From: Lactobacillaceae bacterium L1_55_11
GTDB lineage: Bacteria > Bacillota > Bacilli > Lactobacillales > Lactobacillaceae
Reading direction: 5' to 3'
DNA length: 64,000 nucleotides
NCBI GenBank assembly: GCA_029433155.1
Contig: JAQYTT010000002.1
Span: 124,001-188,000 of the forward strand
The notes under the pieces are model-generated. The model saw nothing but the letters and a program-made list of their open reading frames with translations. It was not told the origin of the DNA and did not search any database. Positions 62,505 through 64,000 of this stretch are shown piece by piece. Each line of letters starts with the position of its first letter. The stretch's first letter is position 1. The translations under genes were made by a program, and so were the position numbers.

Positions 62505-62537
62505 AAAACCGCCTGACGGAAGTCAGGCGGTTTTTTA
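62505..62537 (+). terminator. Terminator of amtB
   Basis: CCGCCTGAC, GGAA, GTCAGGCGGTTTTTT. Confidence 0.92.
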
Positions 62538-62561
62538 TTGGGCAATAAATGGTGAGGGTAA

Positions 62562-62591
62562 ACCGTTTAGTTTGGCTGAGGGACCGTTTAT
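62562..62591 (+). promoter_or_regulatory. LytTR-type direct repeats
   Basis: ACCGTTTAG (62562-62570) and ACCGTTTAT (62583-62591), 12 bases apart, i.e. 21 bases start to start. Both fit the LytTR repeat consensus [TA][AC][CA]GTTN[AG][TG]. A poor promoter (TATAAC at 62625) follows, fitting activation by the LytTR protein just downstream. Confidence 0.75.
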
Positions 62592-62660
62592 CGTGAAACC
62601 CTGGTTTCTGAACTTTTTGTCCGGTATAACTAAGGGCATCAGGAGAAAGGAGTCCTGGAG

Positions 62661-63104
62661 ATGGAAGTTTCTTTTAATGTGAATCCGGACTTACCCGAAA
62701 ATAATTTGAGTTTAAATGTCCGGCAGGAAAACCGGGGGATGTTGGATCTGTTCGATGATCTCAAGGATTTGGTCGACCGGCAGCAGCTCCAAGTTAGTGA
62801 TGAGGACGGCTACCGTTACATTCCGGTTTATCAAATTGAGCGGGTCTACACCGAGAAAAAGGCGGTCTACTGTCAAACCCAGTCCGGTGTTTACCGGGTG
62901 GGGGCCCGGATTTATCAGTTGCGGGATGAGTTGTCCCGGCACCGTTTTATTCAGATATCAAGTGGGGAGATTGTCAACCGGGCCATGATTGAACGCTTTG
63001 CCCTGACCCAATCGGGTCTTTATCAGGTGATTCTAACCAATGGGCAGGTCTGTTTTGCTTCCCGACGTTACATGCAGCAAATCCGAAAGGAGTACTTATC
63101 ATGA
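62661..63104 (+). CDS. LytTR-domain DNA-binding regulator
   Basis: A 147-residue protein with only an N-terminal beta-rich part and a C-terminal LytTR domain (about residues 50-145: YIPVYQIERVYTEKKAVYCQT, FIQISSGEIVNRAMIERF, ASRRYMQQIRKEYL). No receiver domain, so it is not a two-component regulator. This stand-alone type is paired with DUF3021 membrane proteins, which hold it inactive (family knowledge). It overlaps the DUF3021 gene by ATGA. GGAGAAAGGAG lies upstream. Confidence 0.92.
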   Translation: MEVSFNVNPDLPENNLSLNVRQENRGMLDLFDDLKDLVDRQQLQVSDEDGYRYIPVYQIERVYTEKKAVYCQTQSGVYRVGARIYQLRDELSRHRFIQISSGEIVNRAMIERFALTQSGLYQVILTNGQVCFASRRYMQQIRKEYLS

Positions 63105-63556
63105 AGGCAGTTATGAAATATTTGTGGCACAACGCTTTGGTAGGCCTGTGCATTGGCTTTAGTGTTGCCATGTTCTTTTCACTTATCAATGGGGCCCACT
63201 ATTGGATGCCTAGTTCCCCAGAATTTGTTGACCGCTTTAGTAGCCCCTTGATGGCAGCGCTGGTGTCAATGTTCTTGTGGATGGGGATGGGCCTAGTCTT
63301 TGGTGCTTCAAACTACATTTTCAACATTGAGCGCTGGAGCATTGACCGTCAGAGTACCGTTCATTTTTTAGTGACCTATGTTGGTTTTAGTATCTTAGCC
63401 ATCCTGGCCGGCTGGTTTAAGCTAAATACTGTTAACTTTCTAGTATTTTCGCTCATTTACGTCGGCTATTACCTGTTAGGACGGACGCTTCACAAGCGCT
63501 GGGCCCGGCAAAATGTCGACGATCTCAACCAAAAATTACAACAAATTCGTCGTTAA
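63101..63556 (+). CDS. DUF3021 membrane regulator of the LytTR protein
   Basis: A 151-residue protein with four helices (LVGLCIGFSVAMFFSLI, MAALVSMFLWMGMGLVFG, HFLVTYVGFSILAILAGW, VNFLVFSLIYVGYYLLG) and a basic C-terminal tail (KRWARQNVDDLNQKLQQIRR). Start overlaps the LytTR stop; ATGAAG follows AAAGGAG. Such pairs form a membrane-inhibited transcription switch. Confidence 0.88.
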   Translation: MKAVMKYLWHNALVGLCIGFSVAMFFSLINGAHYWMPSSPEFVDRFSSPLMAALVSMFLWMGMGLVFGASNYIFNIERWSIDRQSTVHFLVTYVGFSILAILAGWFKLNTVNFLVFSLIYVGYYLLGRTLHKRWARQNVDDLNQKLQQIRR

Positions 63557-63564
63557 CTAACTGG

Positions 63565-63606
63565 CTCAGAGCTTTAACGAATGTTAAGGTTCTGAGCCTT
63601 TTTTCT
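63565..63606 (+). terminator. Terminator of the LytTR-DUF3021 operon
   Basis: GGCTCAGAGCTTTAAC, GAAT, GTTAAGGTTCTGAGCC then TTTTTT; long near-perfect stem. Confidence 0.9.
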
Positions 63607-63632
63607 TCCGTTATTGAAAATGAGTGTTTTTT

Positions 63633-63712
63633 TATAATATATTTGTTTAGCGCCCTGAGTGACTAAGGTTAAACGTGAAGAGGACGACCCTAATGGGGTC
63701 GCCCTTTTTATT
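63633..63712 (+). ncRNA. Candidate small RNA unit
   Basis: A TATAAT (63633-63638) with a weak upstream element is followed, about 45 bases later, by a clear terminator (CGACCC, TAAT, GGGGTCG, CCC, T tract, 63680-63712). No ORF with a ribosome site lies between. This could be a ~70-base RNA. The rest of 63557-63869 is AT-rich leader of the next gene. Confidence 0.35.
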
Positions 63713-63869
63713 TGCCCGTAATTAGATTAAATGGCGGAATTATAATACAAATATGGCACATTTATACCTTGTTTATAATTTTTTCACAATTACTATCAAA
63801 AAATAATTAAGAAATGGTAAAATAACTTTATTAAATCTTTAGAAATTAGAATAGAGAAGAGGGAAGACC

Positions 63870-64000
63870 ATGAAGAACACACAAAATTACAAGTCTTACA
63901 AAGCAGGTAAGTTTTGGTTGACTGCCGGCGTAAGTGCGCTGGGATTGACGGTTGGTTTGGCAACTATCACTGGTGTCAACGCGGATAGCGTGGCTCCTGC
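63870..64000 (+). CDS. KxYKxGKxW-type secreted protein, 3' end beyond window
   Basis: ATG 63870 behind AGAGGGAAG. The first 44 codons encode MKNTQNYKSYKAGKFWLTAG, a hydrophobic stretch (VSALGLTVGLATITGV) and NADSVAPA, a signal of the same KxYKxGKxW class as the serine-rich adhesin, cut near VNA. The protein continues past the window edge, so its function cannot be told; cell-surface or secreted glucan-type enzymes often carry this signal. Confidence 0.88.
   Translation, partial: MKNTQNYKSYKAGKFWLTAGVSALGLTVGLATITGVNADSVAP

Overview
The window reads as the chromosome of a low-GC Gram-positive lactic acid bacterium (Lactobacillaceae). The evidence is strong AGGAGG-type ribosome sites, extended -10 promoters (TGnTATAAT), methionine T-boxes, a FabT-controlled type II fatty-acid operon built on FabK, KxYKxGKxW-type surface-protein signals, a tmRNA tag AKNNNSYAIAA and a lactococcin-972-type bacteriocin cluster. 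A gapdh gene standing alone, outside a cggR-gap-pgk-tpi operon, fits the Leuconostoc/Weissella branch better than typical lactobacilli. That placement is inference only. Most genes have fairly high GC for the group; the bacteriocin block at 25.6-29.1 kb is visibly AT-richer. No tRNA, rRNA, IS element, prophage or CRISPR array was seen.

Layout. 1-1652: 3' part of metG. 1.7-8.6 kb: a catabolic-looking set (membrane carrier, metal-dependent amidohydrolase, PLP aminotransferase, PucR-type regulator), followed by a run of tiny two-helix membrane proteins and a VOC protein. A relative of the tiny proteins also sits right after metG. 8.7-10.7 kb (minus): flavin disulfide-type oxidoreductase and an ECF S-component. 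10.8-13.7 kb: gapdh, a metallophosphoesterase, a YdcF-like protein. 13.7-24.1 kb: the complete fatty-acid operon fabZ-fabT-fabH-acpP-fabK-fabD-fabG-fabF-accB-fabZ-accC-accD-accA, with a FabT operator in front and hairpins at several gene joints. 24.2-25.6 kb: two membrane proteins and the tmRNA gene. 25.8-28.9 kb (minus): lactococcin-972-like bacteriocin, DUF1430-type membrane protein, ABC ATPase. 29.3-33.1 kb: kup, a PhzF protein, an SDR.

33.3-40.6 kb (minus) is one long methionine/sulfur transcription unit behind a Met T-box: metE-metF-luxS-acetoin reductase-like SDR-metQ-like protein-cystine symporter. 40.8-46.7 kb holds a 1931-residue serine-rich repeat surface protein. 46.8-49.9 kb: ppk and ppx (polyphosphate synthesis and breakdown). 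50.0-54.3 kb: small membrane proteins, a methyltransferase, and a TetR/MFS/DUF4811 efflux locus in which both the MFS and DUF4811 genes carry a single-base frameshift. 54.3-55.8 kb (minus): a second Met T-box driving a MetE-family methyltransferase. 55.9-63.6 kb: ion transporter, PnuC, MFS sugar-type carrier, FMN reductase, AmtB with a perfect GlnR box, and a LytTR-DUF3021 pair with perfect LytTR direct repeats. The window ends inside a second KxYKxGKxW-type secreted protein.

The most unusual items are the tiny two-helix protein family, the bacteriocin block next to the tmRNA gene with its strong inverted repeats, the methionine T-box unit that includes an acetoin reductase and a MetQ without lipobox, the recurring hairpin plus CGTACATA at joints of the fatty-acid operon, and a 23-residue ORF with its own ribosome site and promoter.
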